DNA of 64,000 nucleotides, from contig JBLIOE010000004.1 of NCBI GenBank assembly GCA_047639555.1, positions 1-64,000 on the forward strand, read 5' to 3'. Origin of the DNA: JAJRXC01 sp047639555. GTDB lineage: Bacteria > Actinomycetota > Acidimicrobiia > Acidimicrobiales > Aldehydirespiratoraceae. A program made the translations under genes and the position numbers. The notes under the pieces were generated by a model, which saw only the letters and a list, made by a program, of their open reading frames with translations, ran no database searches and had not been told where the DNA came from. Below are positions 24,803 through 31,943 of this stretch, piece after piece. The number at the start of each line of letters is the position of its first letter. Position 1 is the stretch's first letter.

Positions 24803-25220
24803 CACGCACTAGCTGCTCCTAACCTCGCTCAAAGTGAACCACGGTGACCCTTCCACTCCCGCAGCCCGGAACCAAGCCGTGACCAGGGGTTTCGCGTCAT
24901 GCAGCGAGCAACTCGACACTCCAGGGAGCGCGTGTACTTTGGGTTAAACTCGCCCCTCCGACACTCTAAGAAGTGTTCGATCGCCGTGAGATCACGATCG
25001 GGCCGCGACCGGCTTCGGCCGCTCCCCGGGTTCGAGTCCCTCAGCGCCCACTCGTCGATGTCGTTTCGATAACGACTGGGTCAAGCCAGGTGGAGGTTGA
25101 CCGCCAGGCCGGGGGCCGGCCCGGTCCGACGTTCGCGACCGGTTGCCCGTCCAGGGTTGAGGAGGCGAAGGCGGCGATCGGATGCGAAGCGGCGAGCCCA
25201 TTCGGGTCGGTGCGGGACCG
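24803..25220. repeat. Gene-free stretch with tRNA-end remnants and perfect 34-bp repeat copy 1
   Basis: No gene is recognised. Positions 24928-24961 are identical over 34 bases to 32106-32139 and end in the tRNA-like CGCCCCTCCGA. They are followed by ACACTCTAAGAAGTGTTCGATC (24961-24982), matching the hairpin block at 20123-20146. At 25029 a different T-arm-like fragment (GGGTTCGAGTCCCTCAGCG) appears. GTGACCAGGGGTTTCGC at 24878-24894 is the reverse complement of the GCGAAACCCCTGGTCAG block near 30467. Confidence 0.65.
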
Positions 25221-25868
25221 TCAAGGGGTCTCGGGTCGCGGTTCGAGGCAGGACCGGCGGTCCTTGATGATGTCGAGGATGGCCTCAGTTCTGTCGGTCA
25301 TGCCGAGGCCGCCGGTTGCGGGCCACGTGGCGATCTCGGTCTTGGCGAAGTCCACCCATCTGACGATCAGGTCGAAGAGCTCGAGCTGGAAGGTGGCGAA
25401 CAGCACGGACAGGTGGGTTCGCTGTGGGAAGGGGTGCTGGCCGTTGAGGTAGCCGGTGTTGATGGCGATGACCTGCTCGCGTAGTTCAGCGGCGTCTTTG
25501 GCCATCGTGTCGAGTGCCGCGATGAGGTCGTGGGTACTGCCGTTCTCGGCGAACAACAGTCGGAGAAGTGCTTCGGCCTCCAGGGATGGGGCCTGGGGGG
25601 TGCTGGTCATCCAGGTCGACAGCGCGTCGCGGCCCTGAGCGGTGATCGTGTAGACAGTGCGGCTGCGTTTGCCCACCGACTCCTCATGAGCGGTGACCAG
25701 ACCATGTTCCACGAGCTTCTTCGGCTCGGAGTACAAGAGCCGCTCGGACTTGGGCCATGCGAAGCGAAGGCTCCGTGTCGCCTGCTGTGTGAGCTCGTAG
25801 CCGGTCCACGGCTGGATTGCGAGAAGACCCAGCACGGCGTACGACGAGGTGGTCAGGCGGGTAGGCAC
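25221..25868 (-). CDS. PadR-family transcriptional regulator
   Basis: A 215-residue repressor. YAVLGLLAIQPWTGYELTQQ and SERLLYSEPKKLVEHGLV form the PadR winged helix (residues ~8-85), with the TVYTITAQGRDALSTWM wing strand. A helical C-terminal dimerisation half (Vir_act_alpha_C-like) follows. GTG at 25868 is chosen because a longer reading from 25928 would contain the palindromic operator. The gene is divergent from the isomerase-like gene at 25961 and probably represses it from the palindrome at 25879-25897. Confidence 0.85.
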   Translation of the reverse strand: MPTRLTTSSYAVLGLLAIQPWTGYELTQQATRSLRFAWPKSERLLYSEPKKLVEHGLVTAHEESVGKRSRTVYTITAQGRDALSTWMTSTPQAPSLEAEALLRLLFAENGSTHDLIAALDTMAKDAAELREQVIAINTGYLNGQHPFPQRTHLSVLFATFQLELFDLIVRWVDFAKTEIATWPATGGLGMTDRTEAILDIIKDRRSCLEPRPETP

Positions 25869-25872
25869 GCCC

Positions 25873-25900
25873 TTGACAGTACTGAATAGTTCAGTACAAT
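25873..25900 (+). promoter_or_regulatory. Promoter with embedded palindromic operator
   Basis: TTGACA (25873-25878), a 16-base spacer and TACAAT (25895-25900) form a near-consensus promoter for the plus-strand gene at 25961. The spacer and -10 overlap the perfect palindrome GTACTGAATAGTTCAGTAC (25879-25897). A repressor bound there would block RNA polymerase; the adjacent divergent PadR gene is the obvious candidate. The AGGGGGA site at 25949-25955 precedes the ATG. Confidence 0.75.
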
Positions 25901-25960
25901 CATATCCTGCAATGTGCAGCATCTTCACGGCTCGGGTGAGCCACTCACGAGGGGGATCTC

Positions 25961-26737
25961 ATGGAGGTAGCGGACTACATCGAAATCGTGGTGTCGGAAG
26001 GGGATCGGTTCGCGGTCGCGGCCGAAAGGGGTGGGTTGAGCGTCGACATATCGACGTGCGAGGGGTGGGACATGCGCCAGCTCGTACGTCATCTCGGCCT
26101 GATCCACCTATGGGCCGCTGCGAACGTCGCATATCCATCCGACGCATGGCTCGATGTCGACGACCTGGGGGTCCTTGCTGACTACTGGCCCGATCTGGCC
26201 TCGTCGTGGCCCGAGGACACCGAGCTGGTCTCCTGGTATCGCCAGACCAATGCGAACCTGGCCCGAGTCTTGGAGTCGGCGCCAGCCGACGTCGAGTGCT
26301 TCACCTTCCTCCCTGCACCGACACCGTTGACGATGTGGGCGCGTCGCCAGGCCGCCGAGTTGGCGATCCACCGATTCGACGCCGAGACCTCGCGCGGCAT
26401 CACCTCCCACTTCGCCCCACAGTTCTCGGCCGACATGCTCGATGAGCTCCTGACGGGTTTCGCTCCGATGCAGACGGGGCTCGCGGGGGGCGCCGAGCGA
26501 GTGCTTCACGTCCACGCACAAGACGTCGACGAGCACTGGTACGTGACTATCGGCCTACACAACATCGAGACATCCCGCGAAGGCCGCAAGGCCGACCTCG
26601 CGGCCACAGGAACAGCGGCAGATCTCAACCTGTTGCTATGGAACCGGACTCCCGACTCGACTGTGACCTTGACCGGCGACACCGACCTGATGGACATCTG
26701 GCGCACCGGGCAACGCGTCGAATGGGCAGGAGCGTGA
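25961..26737 (+). CDS. Mycothiol-dependent maleylpyruvate isomerase-like protein, copy 2
   Basis: A 258-residue paralogue of the protein at 24020-24802. They share YIEVI/YIEIV starts, CEGWDMRQLVRHLGLIHLWAA, WYRQTNANLARVLES, FTFLPAPTPLTMWARRQAAE and IHRFDAETSRG. The DinB-type metal site (His...ExxxH) is intact, and the C-terminal domain ends LTGDTDLMDIWR. It has its own strong promoter with an embedded operator and a good Shine-Dalgarno sequence, so it looks like the regulated target of the PadR protein. A detoxification role is suggested by family and regulator type only. Confidence 0.8.
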   Translation: MEVADYIEIVVSEGDRFAVAAERGGLSVDISTCEGWDMRQLVRHLGLIHLWAAANVAYPSDAWLDVDDLGVLADYWPDLASSWPEDTELVSWYRQTNANLARVLESAPADVECFTFLPAPTPLTMWARRQAAELAIHRFDAETSRGITSHFAPQFSADMLDELLTGFAPMQTGLAGGAERVLHVHAQDVDEHWYVTIGLHNIETSREGRKADLAATGTAADLNLLLWNRTPDSTVTLTGDTDLMDIWRTGQRVEWAGA

Positions 26738-26892
26738 TCGTCCCGACAAGATCGTCCGGACAGTCGTCGCTGCGTGATCTCGCGGACCCGATCTGTTCGT
26801 CCAGCCTGTGGGGGCCGAATACTCCGTCATGAGGCGCTGAACAGGTGAAACGCTGAACTTCAGGCTGCAGAGAGTCTGATCCACTCGGATCG

Positions 26893-26953
26893 GGTGGGGT
26901 GAGGGTTAAGGGTTCGAGTCCCCCCTCCGACACAAGCGTTAGTACACGCGTCA
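26893..26953 (+). repeat. Island att-like site, copy 2
   Basis: GGTTCGAGTCCCCCCTCCGA and the following CACAAGCGTTAGTACACGC repeat the tRNA-Leu 3' end and its downstream flank from 18944-18985. The preceding GGTGGGGTGAGGGTTA (26893-26908) recurs at 36109-36124. This is the best match to the native att and probably the far end of the first inserted element (about 8 kb). Confidence 0.8.
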
Positions 26954-26965
26954 TCTACACAGACG

Positions 26966-27283
26966 CTAGGCGAGTCCAAGCACCGTGATGAGCGCGTCGT
27001 CGATCGACCACAGCTCGTCGGCTGAGAGGTATCCGACTACGTCGCCAAGTCGTTGCACGTCGACAGCTCCGAGTTGTTCGACGAGGACGAGGGTCGTGTC
27101 GCCAGCAACGGTTATCTCGGGCCGGAACGAGGCGGACCGGGCGCTTCGTGAGGTTGGGGCGACGATCACAACTGAGCGGGGGAGGAGTTCATCGGCCTGG
27201 ACCACGACGCCGTATCGCACGCCTTGTTGTTCGTGGCCTACACCCTTTGGAGTTCGGAACCGGTAGACCTCACCCCGGCGCAC
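26966..27283 (-). CDS. MazF/PemK-type endoribonuclease toxin
   Basis: A 105-residue protein: VRRGEVYRFRTPKGVGHEQQ, then RYGVVVQADELL, VVIVAPTSRSARSASFRPEI, and LVLVEQLGAVDVQRLGD. These are the core strands of MazF/PemK RNases (RGEV, G.E....RP-like strand, PTS, Q.R..D). The start is taken as GTG at 27283, overlapping the antitoxin's 3' end by 14 bases. Cleavage of mRNA is the family activity; the target sequence is unknown. Confidence 0.85.
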   Translation of the reverse strand: MRRGEVYRFRTPKGVGHEQQGVRYGVVVQADELLPRSVVIVAPTSRSARSASFRPEITVAGDTTLVLVEQLGAVDVQRLGDVVGYLSADELWSIDDALITVLGLA

Positions 27284-27509
27284 GCAGTGACTCCATGAGT
27301 GAGGCGATGGCGAGCATTTCTTCGCGATCGGCTTCGTCGGCCTCGAGTGCTGCTGCTTCGGCGGCCAGATCTCGGCCTCGCCGGAGTCGGGACGCGGAGG
27401 CAAGTAGTGACGATCGGATTGCTTCGGATCGGGTAAGGCCCGTTGACTCAAGCGTTTGTAGGGCGCGCTCGGCCTCATCATCGAGTCGGACGGAGATAGC
27501 TTTAGCCAT
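27270..27509 (-). CDS. Ribbon-helix-helix antitoxin (MazE-like partner)
   Basis: A 79-residue acidic protein. The N-terminal RHH fold (AKAISVRLDDEAERALQTLE, TGLTRSEAIRSSLL) is followed by an Ala/Glu-rich helix expected to wrap the toxin. It lies immediately upstream of, and overlaps, the MazF-like gene, giving a standard type II module. An imperfect palindrome at 27516-27534 sits seven bases from its ATG and may be its operator. Confidence 0.8.
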   Translation of the reverse strand: MAKAISVRLDDEAERALQTLESTGLTRSEAIRSSLLASASRLRRGRDLAAEAAALEADEADREEMLAIASLMESLRAPG

Positions 27510-27515
27510 TCCTTA

Positions 27516-27534
27516 GTATGACATATCGTGATAC
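27516..27534 (-). promoter_or_regulatory. Candidate operator of the mazEF-like module
   Basis: GTATGACATATCGTGATAC is an imperfect palindrome (arms GTAT-AC and GT-ATAC) in an AT-rich leader directly before the antitoxin ATG. The role is inferred from position only. Confidence 0.4.
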
Positions 27535-27624
27535 ATTCTGCTATATGGCGAGATGGAGTGCGTGTGTCGGAAACTCATCCGCCCTGCGTTTTCAAGGAAG
27601 ATTTAGCTTGCGACGGCCATCCAC

Positions 27625-27744
27625 GGCGTCTCAGCGTGTGGAGTTAGGGTACGACTCGCCCCTCCGACACCAGAGAAACCCCTGGTCAGAGGGTAAGAAA
27701 AAACTCCCAGGGGTGTCGTTTGCGAATGAATCTGCAAATGGCGG
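27625..27744. repeat. tRNA-end remnant with hairpin and arm-like motif (copy f)
   Basis: GAGTTAGGGTACGACTCGCC and CCTCCGACACC (27641-27671) repeat at 30292-30319. AACCCCTGG (27677-27685) and CCAGGGGT (27707-27714) form an inverted repeat. GGGGTGTCGTTTGCGAATGA at 27710 matches the arm-like motif found at 19961, 29327 and 30501. The motif runs into the 5' end of the sigma-factor relic, so that gene may have been truncated by the insertion. Confidence 0.65.
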
Positions 27745-28201
27745 CGTGTGGTTGTCGTTGTCGGAAACCCACCCGGTTCGAGTCGTGGTATCGAGCGGCG
27801 AGACAGCGCCTCGTTGTCGCGGTGTTCGCGTCGACGAAGAGTCGAGCGGAGGCGGAGGACGCGGTGGATGAGGCGATGGTGAAAGCCGTCACGCGTTGGA
27901 CAGAAGTCTCGGAGATGAGGAACCCTGCCAGTTGGGCCTATCGAACTGCGCTCAACATCTCACGGCGGTCGCATCGCCGCAACGAGCGGAGTTCCTGGCA
28001 CCGCTGGCTGAGCGGGATCGGCGGGCTGTCGTGCTGCGTCACGTTCTCGGTTACACCGAGCCTGAGATTGCTCGTCATGAGCGCGTGCCGAGAGGGACTG
28101 TGTCATCACGGCTGCGGAGGGCGTACCGGACGTTGCGGGTTGTTGATGAAGCGGCCGGCCATTCCGTTGAGCCAGAACCACCTTTGGAGGTGACGCAATG
28201 A
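27726..28201 (+). pseudogene. Frameshifted ECF-type RNA polymerase sigma factor
   Basis: Region 2 is read in one frame up to about 27990 (FESWYRAARQRLVVAVFAST, AEDAVDEAMVKAVTRW, NPASWAYRTALNISRRSHRR). Region 4 is in another frame ending at 28201 (LAERDRRAVVLRHVLGYTEP, then EIARHERVPRGTVSSRLRRA). The linker between them is shorter than usual, so a deletion with frameshift around 27970-28005 is likely. Overlap of the stop with the next ATG (ATGA) shows the original operon structure. Sigma factors of this type direct stress regulons, but as it stands the protein would be split unless frameshifting occurs. Confidence 0.8.
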
Positions 28202-29076
28202 GTCAGACCGAGGAAACGATCCAACGACTCGCCGATGCCGCCATCGCTGACCTTGAGCAGATGACACCGGTGCCTCCCATAACGGCCTCGGCGCCTGAGC
28301 GTCGGGCTGGAACTCGACGGCCGATCGTTCTTGTCGCGGTCGCTCTGGCGGTCGCGTTCGTTGGCTGGTTGTGCGTCGTTCTTCTCGTCGATGAGGGACA
28401 GACGACGGAGACGGTGGCGTCGGAGGGTCGCGACGCGCCTCCCGAATCGACGGTCGAGTCCGATCTCGCTGGAGAGGCCGTCGACGCGGAGTCTGACGCG
28501 GCGGACGCGACGGTGGTCAGCGTTGACCCCCCTCCGCCGCCTCCTGGAGCCACCGAGCCTGTCGGCCGGTGCTACGAGTTCAGCGGTCCGGCAGCCGACT
28601 CAGCACGAGTCGGCTGCATCTTCGGCCCTGGAATCCATCTTTGGGAGTGGAACTCCGAGATCTACTTGTTGAAGCGGGGGGCCGCTATTCGCCGAACGGA
28701 CCAGGAGCCCATCGACCCCGACCCCGAAACAGGACTCGCCATAGCGAAATATGCCGACAACATCGATGAACACCTCTTCTCCTGCGTCGAACGTGCTCTC
28801 GTGGAGGCGGTCACCGACATCTCAGGCCCTGATGCCCCGCCGATGTTCGTCACAGCGTGCTCGGGGGACAACTACGCCTTCGTGAACGTCGACCATGTCA
28901 ACTATCTCGACCGCCAGCGCACCGTTGTAATGGGTTCAAGCTCCAACGGCAACTGGGAGTTCGTCGCCGAGATCGACTTCGGCAACCCAGACCGGGTCGA
29001 GCGGTGCGCCAGCCTCCCCGATGACCCGCCCGGCGCGCCGCAATCAGTCCGAGCCCTCTGCACCATGCTCGGCTAG
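28198..29076 (+). CDS. Membrane-anchored putative anti-sigma factor
   Basis: A 292-residue protein. A short cytoplasmic N-terminus (ETIQRLADAAIADLEQMTP) precedes one membrane helix at about residues 43-64 (PIVLVAVALAVAFVGWLC), an acidic/proline linker, and an extracytoplasmic domain with several cysteines. No known zinc-binding anti-sigma motif (HxxxCxxC) is visible, so the role is inferred from topology and its four-base overlap with the sigma-factor relic. The gene itself is uninterrupted. Confidence 0.6.
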   Translation: MSQTEETIQRLADAAIADLEQMTPVPPITASAPERRAGTRRPIVLVAVALAVAFVGWLCVVLLVDEGQTTETVASEGRDAPPESTVESDLAGEAVDAESDAADATVVSVDPPPPPPGATEPVGRCYEFSGPAADSARVGCIFGPGIHLWEWNSEIYLLKRGAAIRRTDQEPIDPDPETGLAIAKYADNIDEHLFSCVERALVEAVTDISGPDAPPMFVTACSGDNYAFVNVDHVNYLDRQRTVVMGSSSNGNWEFVAEIDFGNPDRVERCASLPDDPPGAPQSVRALCTMLG

Positions 29077-29166
29077 CCCGCCGCTAGGCCACCTCAACTG
29101 CTGGGCTTCCGGGCCGTCGAGGCCGCGCAAGGTGATCGAGCCGGCGCCGCTCGCTGGTTTGCGCAG

Positions 29167-29319
29167 ATGGCAAGTGACCACCTCGTCGCGCGGGCCCGTG
29201 AATATGGCGCCGACTTCATCGTGACCGGCAACAAGGATCTCCTCGAATCGGAGGACCAGACGCCACCGGCGTTGGCGCCGGCTGTCTTCGAGGAACTGCT
29301 CGTCGGCGCCGGCGACTGA
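29167..29319 (+). pseudogene. PIN-domain toxin C-terminal remnant
   Basis: Fifty codons read DHLVARAREYGADFIVTGNK, continue DLLE and run on to PALAPAVFEELL. This matches the C-terminal third of COG1569-type PIN-domain proteins (D-HLVA, ADFIVTGD-DLL). The N-terminal catalytic part is missing and no antitoxin is next to it. It lies just before repeat copy B and looks like an insertion casualty. Confidence 0.65.
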
Positions 29320-29326
29320 TAGCGCA

Positions 29327-29466
29327 GGGGTGTCGCGTTGCTAATGGTCTGCTAATGGCATCCAGCACCTGGAGCGGTATCGGGCGGTAGGGGGCGATTG
29401 TGGTCGTCGCCAAATGCCGCTCAGGGGCGCTGGTTACCGCAGGACACCCGCGTTAGTACACGCGTC
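29327..29466. repeat. Long direct repeat, copy B, joined to att flank copy 3
   Basis: 29327-29445 is the second copy of the ~119-bp repeat at 19961-20080. It contains the doubled TTGCTAATGG/CTGCTAATGG motif and ends ACCGCAGGAC. It runs directly into ACACCCGCGTTAGTACACG (29445-29463), the flank found after the native tRNA. The two repeat types therefore abut, marking a third insertion boundary. Confidence 0.75.
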
Positions 29467-29530
29467 GATACCCGATGTTCTTGGCCCTCAAGTGCGACGG
29501 TGACTTGGATCGGTTGCACTTCCATCCCAA

Positions 29531-29549
29531 TGTGCTACATTGAAGCACA
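29531..29549 (+). promoter_or_regulatory. Operator palindrome of the phd-vapC module
   Basis: TGTGCTACATTGAAGCACA is a perfect inverted repeat (TGTGCT/AGCACA, seven-base spacer) that includes a possible -10 (TACATT) and touches the antitoxin ATG at 29549. Phd-type antitoxins autoregulate at such sites. Confidence 0.65.
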
Positions 29550-29812
29550 TGTCTGAAGTTGGAATTCGTGCCCTCAAGCAGAATGCGTCGGCGGTGGTGG
29601 CCGAGGCTGCGGCAGGCGAGACGGTGACCATCACTGATCGGGGCCGCCCTGTCGCCCGGATGACATCGATCCCGAGATCACGTCTCCGTGCTCTTGTCGA
29701 CGAGGGCCGCGCTCGGCCCGCCCGGTGCCGACTCGGCGATCTTCCGGTTCCTGAGCCGGGGCCGGATCTGTCTCGAGCGCTCATGGAGATGCGGGACGAC
29801 GAGCGGTACTGA
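29549..29812 (+). CDS. Phd/YefM-family antitoxin
   Basis: An 87-residue protein. MSEVGIRALKQNASAVVAEA, then GETVTITDRGRPVARMTSIP is the classical Phd fold of prevent-host-death antitoxins. The C-terminal half is a charged tail for toxin binding. ATG at 29549 is preferred over a TTG three codons upstream. The PIN-domain toxin starts two bases after its stop. Confidence 0.88.
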   Translation: MSEVGIRALKQNASAVVAEAAAGETVTITDRGRPVARMTSIPRSRLRALVDEGRARPARCRLGDLPVPEPGPDLSRALMEMRDDERY

Positions 29813-29813
29813 G

Positions 29814-30206
29814 GTGGCTTTCTACGTAGACACCTCGGCGTTGGTGAAGCTAGTGGTCGCCGAAGCTGAAACCACTGCGCTTCGGTCCTGGTTGACGGAC
29901 GGGGATCGAGATCTTGTCTCGTGCGATCTTGTCAGGACCGAGTTGATGCGAGCCGTGCGCAGGATTGTTCCGGATCGAGCTCTCCAGGCGCGTGCTGTCC
30001 TCGACTCGGTCACCCTCGTTGAGGTCGCATCGAGTGTGTTTGAGGAGGCGGGTCGTCTTGATCCCTCCGTGTTGAGGTCCCTTGACGCGATCCATCTTGC
30101 GTCGGCGTTGGATCTGGGCGACGACCTTGAGGGTTTGGTCACCTACGACGACCGTCTGGCCGAGGCAGCGGAAGCGAACGGAGTCGCAGCCTTCTCTCCA
30201 AGATGA
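29814..30206 (+). CDS. VapC-type PIN-domain ribonuclease toxin
   Basis: A 130-residue toxin. FYVDTSALVKLVVAE carries the first catalytic Asp (residue 6), CDLVRTELMRAVRR the conserved Glu, RSLDAIHLASALDLG the third acid and VTYDDRLAEAAEANG the fourth. The active site therefore looks complete. The start is GTG at 29814, two bases after the antitoxin stop. Together they form a standard type II module, the third in the island. Confidence 0.9.
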   Translation: MAFYVDTSALVKLVVAEAETTALRSWLTDGDRDLVSCDLVRTELMRAVRRIVPDRALQARAVLDSVTLVEVASSVFEEAGRLDPSVLRSLDAIHLASALDLGDDLEGLVTYDDRLAEAAEANGVAAFSPR

Positions 30207-30267
30207 CTGTGGTTGCCGAGAGCTCTTCGGTCCTGCATCGTCAACGGATTTCTAGGCGGCGAGGTTG

Positions 30268-30334
30268 ATCCAGGGCGTCTCTGCCTGTGGAGTTAGGGTA
30301 CGACTCGCCCCTCCGACACCATAGAAACCCCTGT
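30268..30334. repeat. tRNA-end remnant with downstream flank (copy h)
   Basis: CAGGGCGTCTCTGCCTGTGG and the following GAGTTAGGGTACGACTCGCC...CTCCGACACC...AGAAACCCCTG match 27628-27686 closely. This gives a direct-repeat pair bracketing the mazEF/sigma/phd-vapC segment boundary. The encoded CTCCGACACCA even includes a CCA end, unlike the native tRNA. Confidence 0.7.
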
Positions 30335-30679
30335 TCAGAGCGTGTTCGACGCTGCGGCCGGGGCTTTGTCGTGTCGGAGCTGATGAGGCCGCAGGCCTGT
30401 GACCTGGGGTTTTGTGGGGTGTCGGAGGGGTGGACCTTCAGAGTTCCGCCCATCGTGAGTTCCGTGCGAAACCCCTGGTCAGGGGTGATGTCGGGAGGTA
30501 GGGGTGTCGTTTGCTAACGGCGCCGTGTGGTTCGTCGGTCCGCGACCCACCTGGTCACGGTTTGCCGAGACCTCGAACGGCCGAGCAGGCCAGATCAGTT
30601 GTCACCGCTACCCGCGGCAGACCCATGTGATCTTGGAGTTCAACACGGTCATGGCGACACCGAACACTGGGTCGACACT
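30335..30679. repeat. Gene-free stretch with hairpin and fourth arm-like motif
   Basis: No gene is recognised. ACCCCTGGTCAGGGGT (30471-30486) is a perfect hairpin whose left part repeats the flank at 27678. GGGGTGTCGTTTGCTAACGG (30501-30520) is the fourth copy of the arm-like motif, followed by a CGTGTGG block shared with 27744. Confidence 0.6.
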
Positions 30680-30808
30680 ATGAAATTGCTCGCTTCCAGA
30701 ACTGGAATGAGAGCGCTCACCGTGCGCTCACTGCTCCACGGTGCTGCGCTTGGTCACGATGGTGACGCTGCGGCGGCAGCCCTGCTGGCCGAGATCAGCG
30801 CCGTGTAA
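30680..30808 (+). pseudogene. C-terminal remnant of a BTAD/AfsR-like regulator (tentative)
   Basis: Forty-two codons starting at ATG 30680 read MKLLASRTGMRALTVRSLLH, then GAALGHDGDAAAAALLAEIS. Amphipathic helices of this kind close many large actinobacterial BTAD/ATPase regulators or cyclases. Nothing upstream in frame extends the similarity. The tail overlaps the end of the converging aminotransferase gene by 14 bases. Tentative. Confidence 0.35.
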
Positions 30809-31943
30809 GAACTTCCGCTAGTCGTTCGATGTCGTCTTCGTGGTTGTAGAAGTGCACCGCCAGTCGGAGGTTTCCGTCGCGGGCAGCGCAAACGACGCCT
30901 TGTTGTTTGAGCTTCGCCAGGAGCTCGGCGGGGTCGGCTCCGCCGAGGGGAACCGACACGATGGTGCTGCGGTTCGCGTCGGGAAGATCGACTGGGTTCC
31001 AGCCAACGTCGGTCAGTGACGCTCGGAGCAGGCTGGCCAGCTCCCGGTTTCTTGTATAGATGGTCTCGGGCCCGAAGGTGTCGAACACGCTGAGTGCGGC
31101 CTTGTTGCCGATGGCGGCGAGCCAGCTGATCGTGTTGTCGAAACGCGACGCCGTGGGGGACAGGTTCATGTCCGGGCCGAAGAAGCTTTCGAACGGGACG
31201 GCTCCGGCTTTCCATCCGGCATTGATAGGGGTGAATCGGTCTTGCATGTCGCGTGAGAGGTAGCAGTAGCCGATGCCTCGCCCTGCGTTGAGGAGGAACT
31301 TGTGATCGGGTATGGCGAGCACGTCGATACTGGCCAGATCCTGCGCCACTGGTAGTGCTCCGACCATCTGAGCGCCGTCAACGAAGACGATTGCGTCAAC
31401 CTCTCGAGCGATTCCGCCGATTGCGGTGATGTCGGACCGATGCCCCGTTGCCGTCTGCACCCCGCTGAACGCGACGAGTTGCGTCGCTTTGTCGACGTAT
31501 CGGGCGATGTCGTCAGGTTCGAGCCCGCCATTGCGGAACGGGACTTGGCGGACGTCGTAGCCCTTCTCCGAGAGCAGGCGCCACGGGAAGTGGTTCGAGC
31601 TGTACTCGCGCTGGCCGATCACAACGTTTTCCCCAGGAGCGGCCGGGCCGAACTGGGCGGCAACGAACCCGGCTGCAGCAGACACCGACGCGATCAGCGC
31701 GATGTCGGAGGGATCGGCACCGATCAACCCGGCGACGGCCGTTCTCGCCGACTCGGCGGCCGCTTCGGCCTTGACATAATCCAGTCCATCTCGAGTCCAC
31801 TCCTCGACGTACGAGTGGTACGCAGCAGCGACCGCGGAGCTCGCCAAACCAACCGCGGCAGTGTTGAAATATGCTTGGTGTTGCGTGGCCGGGAAAAGTT
31901 CGCGGGCGGAACGAATATCAACGTCAGGATTCGATCTCGCCAT
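30795..31943 (-). CDS. Class V aminotransferase (cysteine desulfurase-like)
   Basis: A 382-residue PLP enzyme of fold type I. AYFNTAAVGLASSAVAAAYH opens the domain. IGQREYSSNHFPWRLL and FVDGAQMVGALPV carry the conserved Asp and His/Gln surroundings, and AIPDHKFLLNAGRGIGY the Schiff-base lysine. It lacks an obvious C-terminal cysteine loop of IscS/SufS, so an isopenicillin-N-epimerase-like or desulfurase-like role cannot be separated. ATG at 31943 places the start just before the family domain. It stands alone, divergent from the region of the SLH genes. Confidence 0.82.
   Translation of the reverse strand: MARSNPDVDIRSARELFPATQHQAYFNTAAVGLASSAVAAAYHSYVEEWTRDGLDYVKAEAAAESARTAVAGLIGADPSDIALIASVSAAAGFVAAQFGPAAPGENVVIGQREYSSNHFPWRLLSEKGYDVRQVPFRNGGLEPDDIARYVDKATQLVAFSGVQTATGHRSDITAIGGIAREVDAIVFVDGAQMVGALPVAQDLASIDVLAIPDHKFLLNAGRGIGYCYLSRDMQDRFTPINAGWKAGAVPFESFFGPDMNLSPTASRFDNTISWLAAIGNKAALSVFDTFGPETIYTRNRELASLLRASLTDVGWNPVDLPDANRSTIVSVPLGGADPAELLAKLKQQGVVCAARDGNLRLAVHFYNHEDDIERLAEVLTRR

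Noticed and set aside
25029..25052. GGGTTCGAGTCCCTCAGCG considered as part of a second intact tRNA gene
   Set aside because: No matching acceptor or anticodon arm is found upstream and the T-stem pairs only in part; treated as a tRNA fragment.
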